Shown: in pieces, positions 8,924 to 18,727 of the stretch
Numbering within the stretch: position 1 is the stretch's first letter
Layout: every line of letters starts with the position of its first letter
Source of the DNA: Rhodobacterales bacterium 52_120_T64
Lineage (GTDB): Bacteria; Pseudomonadota; Alphaproteobacteria; Rhodobacterales; Rhodobacteraceae
Direction: 5' to 3'
Assembly (NCBI GenBank): GCA_002162875.1
Contig: MABA01000021.1
Location: 1-64,000 of the forward strand
Length of the DNA: 64,000 nucleotides
Translations under genes and position numbers: made by a program
Notes under the pieces: model-generated
The model's database searches: none
Seen by the model: only the letters and a program-made list of their open reading frames with translations
Told to the model about the DNA's origin: nothing

Positions 8924-9082
8924 TTATTCCTTAAATTCTTCGTTGCGGAACGGGATGTTGGAAATGTCTTCATAGAGCTCTTTAGTGCCTGGACGGAAAG
9001 CCCACACAATGATCCCCAAGAAAATCAACAAAATCGAAAGCATGCCCCAACTGTCGGCAAGTAAACGTAAGAAAGTATACAT
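8924..9082 (-). CDS. ccoQ: cbb3 oxidase small subunit CcoQ
   Basis: A 52-aa protein with a single membrane helix (SWGMLSILLIFLGIIVWAF) and a short C-terminal tail rich in acidic residues, the normal CcoQ form. In the family it stabilises the complex and influences CcoP association. It sits 11 bp after ccoO and 4 bp before ccoP. Confidence 0.93.
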   Translation of the reverse strand: MYTFLRLLADSWGMLSILLIFLGIIVWAFRPGTKELYEDISNIPFRNEEFKE

Positions 9083-9093
9083 AACGCCCTCCT

Positions 9094-9819
9094 TTACCGG
9101 CTTGCGTCGGGTTCAAAGGTCGAGAAATCAACCAACGTGCCCAACATTTGCAAATACGCGATCAACGCATCCGCTTCGGTCAACTGTGGCTGACCATCGA
9201 AGTTACGTGTTTGTGCTTTTGGATACCGCGACAGCAAGCCGTCCCAATCCGCATCCGGATCAGCCTGCGCTTTGAAATCCGCTTTCGCCATCTCGATCAT
9301 CTCGTCAGTGTAAGGAACACCCACCAGACGGTTGGCTTTCAGCAAATCTTCAATGTACTTGCCGTCAATCACGGTTTTTTCCAACCAGCGATAAGATGGC
9401 ATGATCGTCTCGGGAACCACATCGCGTGCTTCACGAAGGTGATCGGTGTGCCATTCATCAGAATAGCGGCCACCCACACGTGCCAGATCAGGACCGGTAC
9501 GTTTGGAACCCCACTGGAACGGATGGTCATACTGCGATTCCGCTGCCAGAGAATAGTGACCGTAACGCTCCACTTCGTCGCGAAGTGGACGGATCATCTG
9601 GCTGTGGCAAAGGTAGCAACCTTCGCGCACATAGATGTTCCGGCCAGTTAGCTCCAGCGGAGAGTAAGGGCGCATGCCCTCCACATCCTCGATGGTGTTC
9701 TCAAGGTAGAACAATGGAACGATCTGAACCAGACCACCAATGGACACGACCAGCAAGCTGAGGACCAACAATAGGGTGGCGTTCTTCTCGATTATCTTAT
9801 GTTTATCTAGGATACCCAT
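9094..9819 (-). CDS. ccoO: cbb3 oxidase monohaem subunit CcoO
   Basis: A 241-aa monohaem cytochrome c held by an N-terminal membrane helix ([20 protein letters not shown]). The haem motif is CYLCH ([12 protein letters not shown]), with a distal methionine ligand expected in the C-terminal region. It takes electrons from CcoP and gives them to haem b in CcoN. It lies 15 bp after ccoN. Confidence 0.96.
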   Translation of the reverse strand: MGILDKHKIIEKNATLLLVLSLLVVSIGGLVQIVPLFYLENTIEDVEGMRPYSPLELTGRNIYVREGCYLCHSQMIRPLRDEVERYGHYSLAAESQYDHPFQWGSKRTGPDLARVGGRYSDEWHTDHLREARDVVPETIMPSYRWLEKTVIDGKYIEDLLKANRLVGVPYTDEMIEMAKADFKAQADPDADWDGLLSRYPKAQTRNFDGQPQLTEADALIAYLQMLGTLVDFSTFEPDASR

Positions 9820-9834
9820 TTTTCCGGCCCCCCC

Positions 9835-11424
9835 TTATTCTGCTGGAACTGCGGTAGCTTGGGCAGTTTGCCCTGCACCGATTGCAGTTTTCCATAGGTT
9901 CCAAGCCATGATAATCGCACCTGTCAGATACAACAGACCACCAGTACCACGCACCACATACATCGGGAACTTGGCCGATACAGTGTCAGCGAACGAGTTC
10001 ACCAAGAAGCCCTGCGCGTCAACTTCACGCCACATCAAGCCTTCCATAATGCCAGTCACCCACATGGACGACGCATAAAGAACGATGCCAATTGTCGCGA
10101 GCCAGAAGTGCCAGCTAACCATTTTCAGGCTGTATAGACTTTCGCGTTTCCACAACACCGGAACTAGGAAGTACAAAGCACCAAAGGTGATCATACCGTT
10201 CCAGCCAAGCGCACCAGAATGCACGTGCCCGATTGTCCAATCCGTGTAATGGCTAAGCGAGTTAACCGCTTTGATCGCCATCATCGGACCTTCAAATGTA
10301 GACATCCCGTAGAAGCCGATAGACACAACCATCATCCGCAGAACCGGATCGGTCCGCAGTTTATCCCATGCGCCCGAAAGCGTCATCAGACCGTTTATCA
10401 TGCCACCCCAGCTTGGCATCCACAGGATGATGGACATAACCATACCCAATGTCTGCGCCCAATCAGGCAAAGCGGTGTAGTGCAGGTGGTGAGGACCAGC
10501 CCAGATATACAGGAAGATCAACGCCCAGAAGTGGATGATCGACAGCTTGTACGAATAGATCGGACGGTTCGCCTGCTTCGGAACGAAGTAGTACATCATG
10601 CCGAGGAAACCAGCTGTCAGGAAGAACCCAACCGCGTTATGCCCATACCACCACTGCGTCATCGCATCTTGCACACCCGAGAATAGCTGAACAGATTTGG
10701 ACCCAAGGAAGGACACCGGGACAGCCATATTGTTTACGAGGTGCAACATCGCAATAGTTACGATAAACGCCAGATAGAACCAGTTGGCCACATAGATGTG
10801 GGGCTCTTTACGTTTGTAGATCGTACCAAGGAAGACAACCAGATAGGCCACCCATACGATAGTCAACCAAATGTCCACATACCATTCAGGCTCAGCGTAT
10901 TCTTTAGACTGCGTGGCCCCCATTAGGTAACCGGTCGCGGCCAAGACGATGAACAACTGGTAACCCCAGAAGACGAACTTCGCGAGATTTCCACCAAACA
11001 AACGTGCCGCCGTCGTCCGCTGAACCACGTAGAACGATGTCGCAATCAAAGCGTTACCACCAAAGGCGAAAATCACCGCCGAGGTGTGGACAGGGCGGAG
11101 ACGCCCGAACGTAATGTAGGAAAGGCCAAAGTTGATGTTAGGGAACGCCAGCTCAAACGCGATCCATGCGCCGACCGAAAACCCTGCCAAACCCCAGAAG
11201 ACCGTCGCGATAACGCCCCAGCGCACCACATCGTCCATATAACCTGTTTCTTTAGGCTTAGGTTTGTCACCGATTGCAGAAATTGTCTTGATTAACAGAT
11301 ATCCCGCCACCGAAGCGACGAGGATAGCATGAACCTGAAAAGCCAGATCACGCCCAAAATTTGCGGCCATCGCAGCACCGAGCACCAAAAGCCCGTATAC
11401 GATTACCTTAATACCATTCAACAT
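9835..11424 (-). CDS. ccoN: cbb3 oxidase catalytic subunit CcoN
   Basis: A 529-aa haem-copper oxidase subunit I of the C family with about 12 helices. It carries the low-spin haem b and the haem b3/CuB centre, reduces O2 at low oxygen and pumps protons. Ligand regions are visible ([31 protein letters not shown]). I chose the ATG at 11424 because GAGGGA lies 5 bp before it. An ATG at 11439 in the same frame would add five residues. First gene of ccoNOQP, with an FNR-type box about 90 bp upstream. Confidence 0.97.
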   Translation of the reverse strand: MLNGIKVIVYGLLVLGAAMAANFGRDLAFQVHAILVASVAGYLLIKTISAIGDKPKPKETGYMDDVVRWGVIATVFWGLAGFSVGAWIAFELAFPNINFGLSYITFGRLRPVHTSAVIFAFGGNALIATSFYVVQRTTAARLFGGNLAKFVFWGYQLFIVLAATGYLMGATQSKEYAEPEWYVDIWLTIVWVAYLVVFLGTIYKRKEPHIYVANWFYLAFIVTIAMLHLVNNMAVPVSFLGSKSVQLFSGVQDAMTQWWYGHNAVGFFLTAGFLGMMYYFVPKQANRPIYSYKLSIIHFWALIFLYIWAGPHHLHYTALPDWAQTLGMVMSIILWMPSWGGMINGLMTLSGAWDKLRTDPVLRMMVVSIGFYGMSTFEGPMMAIKAVNSLSHYTDWTIGHVHSGALGWNGMITFGALYFLVPVLWKRESLYSLKMVSWHFWLATIGIVLYASSMWVTGIMEGLMWREVDAQGFLVNSFADTVSAKFPMYVVRGTGGLLYLTGAIIMAWNLWKTAIGAGQTAQATAVPAE

Positions 11425-11512
11425 TGGTCCCTCTTTCATTATGCGAAACGCAGATTCACTGCGCCCGTCTTTTCATTATGGAGTGTTTTGCACATTCAGT
11501 TACCGAGTCACT

Positions 11513-11526
11513 TTGACCTAGATCAA
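11513..11526 (-). promoter_or_regulatory. FNR/FnrL box upstream of ccoN
   Basis: TTGAC-CTAG-ATCAA matches the FNR consensus at all but one base. It lies 89 bp before the chosen ccoN start, in the 222-bp gap between ccoN and fnrL. It is the expected site for low-oxygen activation of ccoNOQP. Confidence 0.8.
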
Positions 11527-11646
11527 TTTTGACTCGCCAAATAACGCCAAAAGAGCGTTGAAATTAAAAAACCTTTTATAACGGCAAGTTTAAAGGTGAC
11601 AATCAGACGTTGTTAGAAAATCTCTTTGCAGGCGATACGCCCATGT

Positions 11647-12396
11647 TCAGGAAATAAAACCGCCATCAGAATCATCGCCAGCTTCATCCAGCAATGCCAC
11701 GAAATCCGGAACGTGCACATGGCGTGAATCTTCCAGAATAATTATACCGGCTTTTTTCAGTGCCGAAATCTGGCGGCTGACGGTTTCAATTGTTAGGCCA
11801 AGATAATCCGACATCGCCTCGCGTGTTAGAGGCAGCGTAAATCGTAACCCATCACCAATCGGCGTGTTGTTTAGCGCTGCATCTCTGCGTGCAATAATAA
11901 CCAGAAGGCTAGCAATTTTTTCTCGTGCGGTTTTGCGGCCTAACAGCAGCATCCACTCGCGCGCGGCGTCAAGTTCGTCCAAAGTCATATCCAACAGCCG
12001 ACGCTCCAACGCCGGAGTAGCGGAAACCAACCTTTCAAACTTTGGTTTGATGAACTGGCAAATCATCACTTCATTTGCCGCAACAACATCATAAGGGGCA
12101 GTTCGCCGCCCGGGTCGTCCAACAAAATCGGACGGCAGTAGCAATCCCACCATCTGACGACGCCCGTCCGGCAACGTGCGCGACAAAGTCGCCACACCAG
12201 AAACAACGGACCCAAGAACCTCGACTTCTTCGCCAGCCCACACGATCGTCTCGCCAGCCTGAAAAGTCCGGTAAGATTTCATCGCATCCAACTTCGCCAA
12301 TTCCGGCGGTTCACAATATGCGCACACGGCTTTATGACGGATCGCGCAATCGGCGCAACGCAAGTGGTCCTGTGCAATTAGTGGGGCGTGCTTCAT
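11647..12396 (-). CDS. fnrL: Oxygen-responsive Crp/Fnr-family regulator FnrL
   Basis: A 249-aa Crp/Fnr protein. The N-terminus carries the cysteines expected to bind an oxygen-labile 4Fe-4S cluster (CADC, then VCAYC). A further Cys lies in the cyclic-nucleotide-like domain (MICQF). The C-terminal winged helix has a recognition segment (TIETVSRQISALKK) with the E-SR pattern that reads TTGAT half-sites. It should activate ccoNOQP, ccoGHIS and hemN when oxygen is scarce. It is divergent from hemN, and an FNR box lies between them, so it may also control itself. Confidence 0.93.
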   Translation of the reverse strand: MKHAPLIAQDHLRCADCAIRHKAVCAYCEPPELAKLDAMKSYRTFQAGETIVWAGEEVEVLGSVVSGVATLSRTLPDGRRQMVGLLLPSDFVGRPGRRTAPYDVVAANEVMICQFIKPKFERLVSATPALERRLLDMTLDELDAAREWMLLLGRKTAREKIASLLVIIARRDAALNNTPIGDGLRFTLPLTREAMSDYLGLTIETVSRQISALKKAGIIILEDSRHVHVPDFVALLDEAGDDSDGGFIS

Positions 12397-12442
12397 AATA
12401 AGCGTACTACTCCGTAGGTTTAACTTTCTTTACCCCAATAGT

Positions 12443-12456
12443 TTGATCTCGATCAA
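12443..12456 (+). promoter_or_regulatory. FNR/FnrL box between fnrL and hemN
   Basis: TTGAT-CTCG-ATCAA, perfect half-sites, in the divergent promoter region. It is 46 bp from the fnrL start and 34 bp from the hemN start. It could drive hemN, fnrL or both. Confidence 0.83.
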
Positions 12457-12490
12457 GGTAAGAACGACAAGGCTGCGGCTATGTGGCCGG

Positions 12491-13846
12491 ATGAAAAAAA
12501 TCGACCAACTAACTGATGCAGGCCTTTTCTCACGAAACGTGCCGCGCTACACTAGCTATCCGACCGCCCCGCAATTCCATGACGGGGTTGCATCGATTTC
12601 GTTCGATGGTTGGGTAAAAGCACTGCCAACAGATTCAAAACTGTCGATTTACGTCCACGTTCCGTTTTGCGAACGCCTGTGCTGGTTCTGTGCCTGCCGC
12701 ACGCAAGGTGTGAAATCTATGTCACCGGTCGAGGCATATTTGGACATTCTGAAAGTTGAAATTGCCAAACTCGCAGACACAATCCCTGACGGTGTGACCA
12801 TCGCGCGGTTGCATTGGGGTGGCGGTTCCCCGACGATTCTTCAGCCGGATCACATTGACTCGCTAATGGAATGGTTGCGCGAATTGGCACCGTTTGATCC
12901 TGATTGGGAGTTTTCGGTCGAGATTGATCCGGCGGCTGTCAACGGTGAAAAACTGGATTCACTTGCCCAAGCGGGCATGAATCGCGCCAGCATTGGTGTG
13001 CAAGACTTTAACGAAAAGGTTCAACTGGCGATTGGTCGCGAACAAAGCTTCGAGATTACACGAGATATCGTCGCCGGGCTGCGCGCACGCGGCGTCAACT
13101 CGATAAACCTCGATATCGTCTATGGCCTACCCTATCAAGACTCTGAAGCGCTTGGCAAAACGGTCGCACAAGTGATCGAGTTGAACCCCGACCGTGTTGC
13201 CCTGTTCGGCTACGCCCATGTTCCGTGGATGGCTAAACGCCAGAAAATGATTCCTGAGGATAGCTTACCCGGCCCGACGGAACGCTTCGAAATGTTCAAT
13301 CAGGCCTACGAGGCCCTCGAAGCCGCAGGATACGTTCCCCTTGGAATCGATCACTTCGCCAAACCCGACGACTCACTGGCCATTGCCGCATCTGAAGGCC
13401 GTCTTCGCCGCAACTTCCAAGGCTACACAGACGATGTGTGTACGGCCCTTATCGGGCTTGGTGCCTCGTCTATTTCGCGCTTCCCACAAGGCTATGTCCA
13501 AAATCGTGCGACAACGAATGCCTATGCCAAAGAAATCAATGCCGGTGACTGGTCGGCAACACGCGGTATCGCAATGTCGAGCGACGACCAGTTACGTTCC
13601 CGTGCAATTGAAACTTTGATGTGTGAGTTCACAGTTAACATTCCGGCCCTCACGACGGAATTTGGCGACGTGGCCAACAGCCTTCGCCCCGACTTACATA
13701 AAATCGCAGCCGAATTCCCGAAGTTCACCGATTTCAACGGCGAGGTTCTTTCCATTCGCGAAGATGGCTTTCACTTGACCCGTATCATCGCCTGCGGTCT
13801 GGACGCTTACCACACAACGGCGGCCAAACACTCTTCAGCAATATAA
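12491..13846 (+). CDS. hemN: Oxygen-independent coproporphyrinogen III oxidase
   Basis: A 451-aa radical-SAM enzyme that decarboxylates coproporphyrinogen III to protoporphyrinogen IX for haem synthesis without O2. The cluster motif is CERLCWFCAC (CX3CX2C), followed by the SAM-binding GGGSPT and the C-terminal HemN domain. Start chosen at 12491 (MKKIDQLTDAG). A longer frame from 12443 would begin with TTG inside the FNR box and is rejected. Low-oxygen induction fits its place beside fnrL. Confidence 0.95.
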   Translation: MKKIDQLTDAGLFSRNVPRYTSYPTAPQFHDGVASISFDGWVKALPTDSKLSIYVHVPFCERLCWFCACRTQGVKSMSPVEAYLDILKVEIAKLADTIPDGVTIARLHWGGGSPTILQPDHIDSLMEWLRELAPFDPDWEFSVEIDPAAVNGEKLDSLAQAGMNRASIGVQDFNEKVQLAIGREQSFEITRDIVAGLRARGVNSINLDIVYGLPYQDSEALGKTVAQVIELNPDRVALFGYAHVPWMAKRQKMIPEDSLPGPTERFEMFNQAYEALEAAGYVPLGIDHFAKPDDSLAIAASEGRLRRNFQGYTDDVCTALIGLGASSISRFPQGYVQNRATTNAYAKEINAGDWSATRGIAMSSDDQLRSRAIETLMCEFTVNIPALTTEFGDVANSLRPDLHKIAAEFPKFTDFNGEVLSIREDGFHLTRIIACGLDAYHTTAAKHSSAI

Positions 13847-14238
13847 GCGTAGCTCATTTTGCAGTTCGATTGGGCCTAGCTTCGTTACGGTTGTGATATA
13901 AAAGGTGCGAACGCTCGAACTTCATTAACTAATGACCTGCCCTACTGAGCGAGGCGGGCTTTCCACCCGTGGGTTTATCGCGCTAATGATTTATCAATAC
14001 CCGTTGCGATTTTTAGCAACAAACACTTAAGCCGCCCATTCGTTGCACCGTTTGACAAACGGTATTTTAGCAGCAACATCTCAGGGCTTGGGCAATTAGC
14101 GCGGTGAACTCGACTTCACCTATAGACGGTCTCTAACCCGGAACGTCGAAATCATGGCTCTTTCAGCGTCCCCGAACATTTCTAACTTACAAAGCGCAGG
14201 TTTCACTCGAACGGCTCTTTTTTCGTGCCTAAAACCCA
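13847..14238. other. Intergenic region, no gene seen
   Basis: About 390 bp between convergent hemN and the Hint-domain gene. I see no convincing frame, tRNA or clear terminator. An open frame from 14154 on the plus strand is antisense to the Hint gene and is not credible. Confidence 0.5.
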
Positions 14239-15243
14239 CTAAACGGCGGCCAGCCCCCTCGATTCAAAACCTTTTAGGGACATATGCGACTGCGGCCGGT
14301 CAATCCCCATATGATCAACAAGTTCAGGAAACAACGACAGCAATTCTGCACGCGTCTCTGTTTCAAGAGCCGCCATTGCCATTTCGCCCGGATGGAAACT
14401 CTCGGTCGGCAGACCTTCTGAAAATACGGTCTCGTGCTGCTCAAACAGGATATGGTGATATGAAAATTCCTGAAGACCGGTTTCTACGCGAATTGTGCTG
14501 TCATTAACCAAATGCTTCGCAGGAACCAATACCTCCGAGACACCAAATAGCAACTCCGCCCGCCAGTCGGTTATCAGGACACGATGTTGCGGTGACACCA
14601 GCAGGTCGCGTAACGGCAGTCCAGCACCAAATGCATTGGCGGTTATTCTGATTGGGGCATGCTTACGAGCATGACTGCCTCTCATTTCGCGCGCGCCGAC
14701 CCAAATTAGTTTCTGTGCAGTTCCGCTGAGCGAAATGACCTGATCACCAACAACCAAATCCTCAACGCGTTTTTCCCCGTCCGGTGTAAGAATAAGCGTC
14801 CCATTGAGAAAACATACAGTGACCGAGTCGCCAGGGTCGCCTCCTGACGGGTCGGGGTCAAGTGGATTGGAGTTTCCATTCGAAAATGGATTGGTAATTG
14901 ATGGATCTGTTGGGTCAGACACATCCAGAAGAAACATGTAATCGATTCCGCCGACGGTAATGATCACATATTGGTGTGACAGGCCATCTTCCATAATACC
15001 GGTATCGCCGTATTCCAGCAATGCACCGTCTAAGTTCGCAACAATTTCAGTCCCGTCCGAAGCCACGATCGTAAAGAGTGTGTTTGTATCACCAGCAGTT
15101 AATGTTAAATCACCGCCATCTGGCGCCGAGGTATTAGGCGAGATGATTAGCGTGACCGGATCATCATTATTAATATTGAATTCATTGTTGCTGCCGTTTC
15201 TATTAACGGCACCGGAGTATCCGATAAATGTTGGCGTACCCAT
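14239..15243 (-). CDS. Hint-domain (hedgehog/intein-like) protein
   Basis: A 334-aa protein with no clear signal peptide. Residues 1-135 are low-complexity, rich in Asn, Asp, Gly, Ser and Thr. A Hint domain of the Hint_2 type begins at C144 (VCFLNGTLI), continues with DGEKRVEDLVVGDQV and ends near ETVFSEGLP. Proteins of this kind are common in Rhodobacteraceae, often exported, and their role is unknown. The leading Cys fits a self-processing fold, but I see no intein-type HN pair followed by an extein, so splicing is not implied. Stand-alone gene. Confidence 0.8.
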   Translation of the reverse strand: MGTPTFIGYSGAVNRNGSNNEFNINNDDPVTLIISPNTSAPDGGDLTLTAGDTNTLFTIVASDGTEIVANLDGALLEYGDTGIMEDGLSHQYVIITVGGIDYMFLLDVSDPTDPSITNPFSNGNSNPLDPDPSGGDPGDSVTVCFLNGTLILTPDGEKRVEDLVVGDQVISLSGTAQKLIWVGAREMRGSHARKHAPIRITANAFGAGLPLRDLLVSPQHRVLITDWRAELLFGVSEVLVPAKHLVNDSTIRVETGLQEFSYHHILFEQHETVFSEGLPTESFHPGEMAMAALETETRAELLSLFPELVDHMGIDRPQSHMSLKGFESRGLAAV

Positions 15244-15363
15244 CTCAAAACTCGATACAATTGGTCCACAAACATTTTGCGGAGTTATGGTGATTAATGC
15301 ATCAAAATACTTTGCGCTTGCTTAATATTAGCTAAATGCTTTCCAAAAATATAGATAGATTTT

Positions 15364-15388
15364 CTTGAGGCCAAAAATTGGCCTCAAG
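15364..15388 (-). terminator. Hairpin at end of the deoxynucleoside operon
   Basis: A perfect 11-bp stem, CTTGAGGCCAA with TTGGCCTCAAG and a 3-base loop. It starts 15 bp after the aldehyde dehydrogenase stop. There is no U-tract on the minus strand, so it may slow polymerase or protect the 3' end rather than terminate alone. Confidence 0.55.
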
Positions 15389-15402
15389 AGTTATTATGAA
15401 CC

Positions 15403-17766
15403 CTACTCGCCGTATGGCGTCCAGATGTTCTTAACCTCGGTTGCATGACGCAAAAATTCACGGCCTTCGCCTTGTTTGTTATCATACCAGTCGCGGTCCA
15501 GTCCGTTGGATGTCCACGTGCGTTTCAGGTTGTCAGCCGACGCTGCCTCAACCAGTTTTGCGCCCGCCTCGCTGCCGAAATGCCAAACGGAATCGATTGC
15601 ATAGTGACCCGCCAAGGTCTTGGCCAATTCATCCTGCGATCCTGTCACGATGTTCACCGCGCCGCCCGGCATGTCAGATGTATCCAGCACTTGGTAGAAA
15701 TCCGTAGCACTTAGCGGATGATTTTCAGACGGCACAACCACGCACCGATTACCCATCGCCATTGCCGGCCCGATCAACGAGATCATCCCGAGCAGCGGCG
15801 CTTCATCAGGGCAAATGATCCCAATCAAACCCACAGGTTCGTGCATCGCCATCGCCACACCGCGCATCGGTACGGAATGCACCGCGCCGTCAAACTTGTC
15901 CGCCCAAGCCGCGTAAGAAAACAGCCGCGCGACAGAAGCGTCGACCTCAGCACTCGCCTTACCTTTGCTCGCGCCCGTCATCAAACTGATCCGGTCCGCA
16001 AACTCGCCTGCGCGCGCAGACAGGTTTTCGGCAATAAAGTACAACACCTGCGCCCGATTGTGACCCGACGCACCAGACCAACCAGATGCGCCAGCCGCAG
16101 CCTCGACCGCATTGCGGATGTCTTTACGGCTGCCCGTGCCAACATGCCCGATCAACGCGCCCTTGGAGGACAACACTGGCGTCGCATACCCACTATCAGG
16201 CCGCGCCTGCTTGCCACCAACATACATCTTCGGCGTGCGGTCGATCGTTTCCATCGCCACTTCACCCGACGCTAAGGGATGTTTGTTAACAAAAGGTTTC
16301 AACCCTTTCAGGAAGGTCGGTTTGACGTATTCAAACAGCCCTTCTTTGCCACCCTCGCGCCCAAATCCACTCTCGCGATAACCACCAAAACCGGCGGCTG
16401 CGTCGAACTGGTTCGTGCAGTTGATCCAGACAACGCCCGCCTTAACTTTCGGGGCAATTTCGTAGGCGAGATTGATATTTTCCGTCCAGATACTCGCCGC
16501 CAACCCGTATTTTGTGTTGTTTGCCAAAGCGATAGCCTCGGCAGGCGTGCGAAAAGTTGTGGACACCAGAACCGGCCCAAAGATTTCTTCCTGCATTGCG
16601 GAGGCGGCGGTGTCTACGTTCGCCAGCAAGGTCGGCGGGTAATAACATCCATTCGGCACAGATGTTTCTGGCTGGATCAATGTAGCGCCCTCGGACACCG
16701 CTTTTGCTACCAGAGACCGTATGGTATTTAACTGAGTATCATCGACAATCGCCCCCATATCGACGCATTTGTCCAGCGGATTGCCAACCCGCAACTTCGC
16801 CATACGCACCTTCAACTTCGCCAGCATCTCGTCGGCAATGCTTTCCTGCATCAACAAGCGCGAACCCGCACAGCAGACCTGACCTTGGTTGAACCAGATC
16901 GCATCGACGACCCCTTCAATGGCGCTATCAATATCGGCGTCATCAAAGACAATAAACGGTGATTTACCACCTAACTCCAACGTCAGTTTTTTACCAGAAC
17001 CAGCCGTCGCATTGCGGATAATACGCCCGACTTCGGTGGAGCCCGTGAAAGCCACTTTATCGATATCGGAATGCTCGGTTATCGCCGCACCGGTTGCGCC
17101 CATGCCCGTGACAATGTTCACGACACCTTTTGGCAGGCTCGCCTCCACACAGATTTCGGCAAACAACAGCGCTGTCAACGATGTGAATTCTGCCGGCTTC
17201 AGCACCACCGTGTTGCCCATCGCAATCGCAGGGGCGATTTTCCATGCCAGCATCAACAGCGGGAAATTCCACGGAATCACCTGCCCGGCAACGCCCAAAG
17301 CCTCGTACCCCGGCAATTCATCGTCCATCAATTGCGCCCATCCGGCGTGGTGATAGAAGTGACGGATGACCAAGGGGATGTCGATGTCGCGGCTTTCGCG
17401 GATCGATTTTCCGTTGTCCAAGGTTTCAAGAACCGAGAACAGCCGTGCATGTTTGTTAATCAAACGCGCGATTGCATAGAGGTATTTCGCTCGTCCATGC
17501 CCGCCAAGTTTGGCCCAGCCTGCCTGTGCCTTGCGCGCCGCCTTAACGGCAGCGTCTACGTCTTCGGCAGAACCATCGGTAATCTCGGCCAAAAACTCGC
17601 CATCCGCTGGGTTTTTCGTCTGAAAATGCGCAGCGCCCTCGACGAATTCACCATTGATGAAATGCCCGAACTTACGCGCGTGCGTATCCAGCCATTTGTT
17701 GGCCTCATTCGCGCTTTCAGGTGCAGGTCCATATTCCATGGTTTCAAAGATCTCTTTCACAGTCAT
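15403..17766 (-). CDS. Aldehyde dehydrogenase, two ALDH domains in one chain
   Basis: A 787-aa protein with two ALDH-family units. The first (about 40-490) is complete, with FTGSTEVG, ELGGKSP and nucleophile Cys in QGQVCCAGSRL. The second (about 510-780) lacks these catalytic motifs and looks degenerate or structural. Placed after deoC, it probably oxidises acetaldehyde released by the aldolase, which is inference from position. Start set at 17766 (MTVKEIFE), 4 bp after the deoC stop. An ATG at 17784 would overlap deoC. Confidence 0.88.
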   Translation of the reverse strand: MTVKEIFETMEYGPAPESANEANKWLDTHARKFGHFINGEFVEGAAHFQTKNPADGEFLAEITDGSAEDVDAAVKAARKAQAGWAKLGGHGRAKYLYAIARLINKHARLFSVLETLDNGKSIRESRDIDIPLVIRHFYHHAGWAQLMDDELPGYEALGVAGQVIPWNFPLLMLAWKIAPAIAMGNTVVLKPAEFTSLTALLFAEICVEASLPKGVVNIVTGMGATGAAITEHSDIDKVAFTGSTEVGRIIRNATAGSGKKLTLELGGKSPFIVFDDADIDSAIEGVVDAIWFNQGQVCCAGSRLLMQESIADEMLAKLKVRMAKLRVGNPLDKCVDMGAIVDDTQLNTIRSLVAKAVSEGATLIQPETSVPNGCYYPPTLLANVDTAASAMQEEIFGPVLVSTTFRTPAEAIALANNTKYGLAASIWTENINLAYEIAPKVKAGVVWINCTNQFDAAAGFGGYRESGFGREGGKEGLFEYVKPTFLKGLKPFVNKHPLASGEVAMETIDRTPKMYVGGKQARPDSGYATPVLSSKGALIGHVGTGSRKDIRNAVEAAAGASGWSGASGHNRAQVLYFIAENLSARAGEFADRISLMTGASKGKASAEVDASVARLFSYAAWADKFDGAVHSVPMRGVAMAMHEPVGLIGIICPDEAPLLGMISLIGPAMAMGNRCVVVPSENHPLSATDFYQVLDTSDMPGGAVNIVTGSQDELAKTLAGHYAIDSVWHFGSEAGAKLVEAASADNLKRTWTSNGLDRDWYDNKQGEGREFLRHATEVKNIWTPYGE

Positions 17767-17770
17767 AGCC

Positions 17771-18727
17771 TTATCCCATCGCATGGCGGAAGCTGGCCGA
17801 ATACCGACCCGTTACAAAATGTTCCAGTTGCCGTTCAATATCACCCAGAAGCGAAGATGCGCCGAAGCGGAACAATTCGGGTTCCAGCCACTCGCGGCCC
17901 AGTTCTTCGTTCATCAACATCAGATAGTTCAGCGAGTCCTTGGCCTTGGATACCCCGCCCGCCGGTTTATAACCAATCTGATAGCCGGTTTTGTCACCAT
18001 AATCGCGCAACGATCGGATCATAACCAAGGACACAGGCAGCGTTGCATTAACGCTTTCTTTACCCGTCGAGGTCTTAATGAAATCAGCTCCGCCCATCAT
18101 CGCCACCATGGAGGCACGCGCGACATTTCGAAGGCTACCCAGCTCGCCAGTGGCAAGGATCGCTTTCATGTGTGCATCGCCACAGGCGGCACGCATCTCG
18201 CAGGTTTCATCGTACAGCGCCTGCCAGTTGCCTTCCAGCACATGGCGGCGGGAAATAACGATGTCGATTTCCTTGGCACCCGCTTTAACGGATTCCTCAA
18301 TCTCGCGGATACGCAAATGAAATGGTGAAAGCCCTGCCGGAAACCCAGTGGAAACAGCCGCGACAGGAATGCCGGACCCATCGAGCGCCTCAACAGCAGT
18401 TTCGATCATCTCGTGGTACACACAAATCGCGCCGGTGGTCAGGCGCACGTCCCCCATACCCAGCGCCTCAAGAATGTCTTGGCGCACAGGCTGGCGGGCT
18501 TTGGCACACAAACGGCGAACCCTTGCGCGCGTGTCATCGCCCGAAAGCGTGGTCAGATCGATGCAGCTAACCGCCTTCAGCAGCCACGCCGCCTGCCATT
18601 CTTTTTTCACCGAACGGCGCGTGCCGATCGTCGCCGCACGACGTTCAATAGCCGAGCGGTTGGCCTTCTGGCCCAGCACCCAGTCAAGGTCCAGTTCCAT
18701 GCCAGGGTTTCGTTTAATCGTACTCAT
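17771..18727 (-). CDS. deoC: Deoxyribose-phosphate aldolase
   Basis: A 318-aa DeoC that splits 2-deoxyribose-5-phosphate into glyceraldehyde-3-phosphate and acetaldehyde. The Schiff-base lysine lies in FIKTSTGK, and the conserved KPAGGV segment is present. It is longer than the roughly 250-aa bacterial form because of an N-terminal extension of about 60 residues, as in the larger DeoC subgroup. It overlaps deoA by 4 bp. Confidence 0.95.
   Translation of the reverse strand: MSTIKRNPGMELDLDWVLGQKANRSAIERRAATIGTRRSVKKEWQAAWLLKAVSCIDLTTLSGDDTRARVRRLCAKARQPVRQDILEALGMGDVRLTTGAICVYHEMIETAVEALDGSGIPVAAVSTGFPAGLSPFHLRIREIEESVKAGAKEIDIVISRRHVLEGNWQALYDETCEMRAACGDAHMKAILATGELGSLRNVARASMVAMMGGADFIKTSTGKESVNATLPVSLVMIRSLRDYGDKTGYQIGYKPAGGVSKAKDSLNYLMLMNEELGREWLEPELFRFGASSLLGDIERQLEHFVTGRYSASFRHAMG

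Noticed and set aside
8920-9009. N-terminal extension of ccoP
   Set aside because: It lies over ccoQ and does not resemble CcoP. MARKPEKK at 8919 is the normal start.
12443-12490. Longer hemN starting at TTG 12443
   Set aside because: That stretch is the FNR box and promoter. The family N-terminus begins at 12491.
14154-14507. 117-codon plus-strand frame
   Set aside because: Antisense to the Hint-domain gene, with no family signal.
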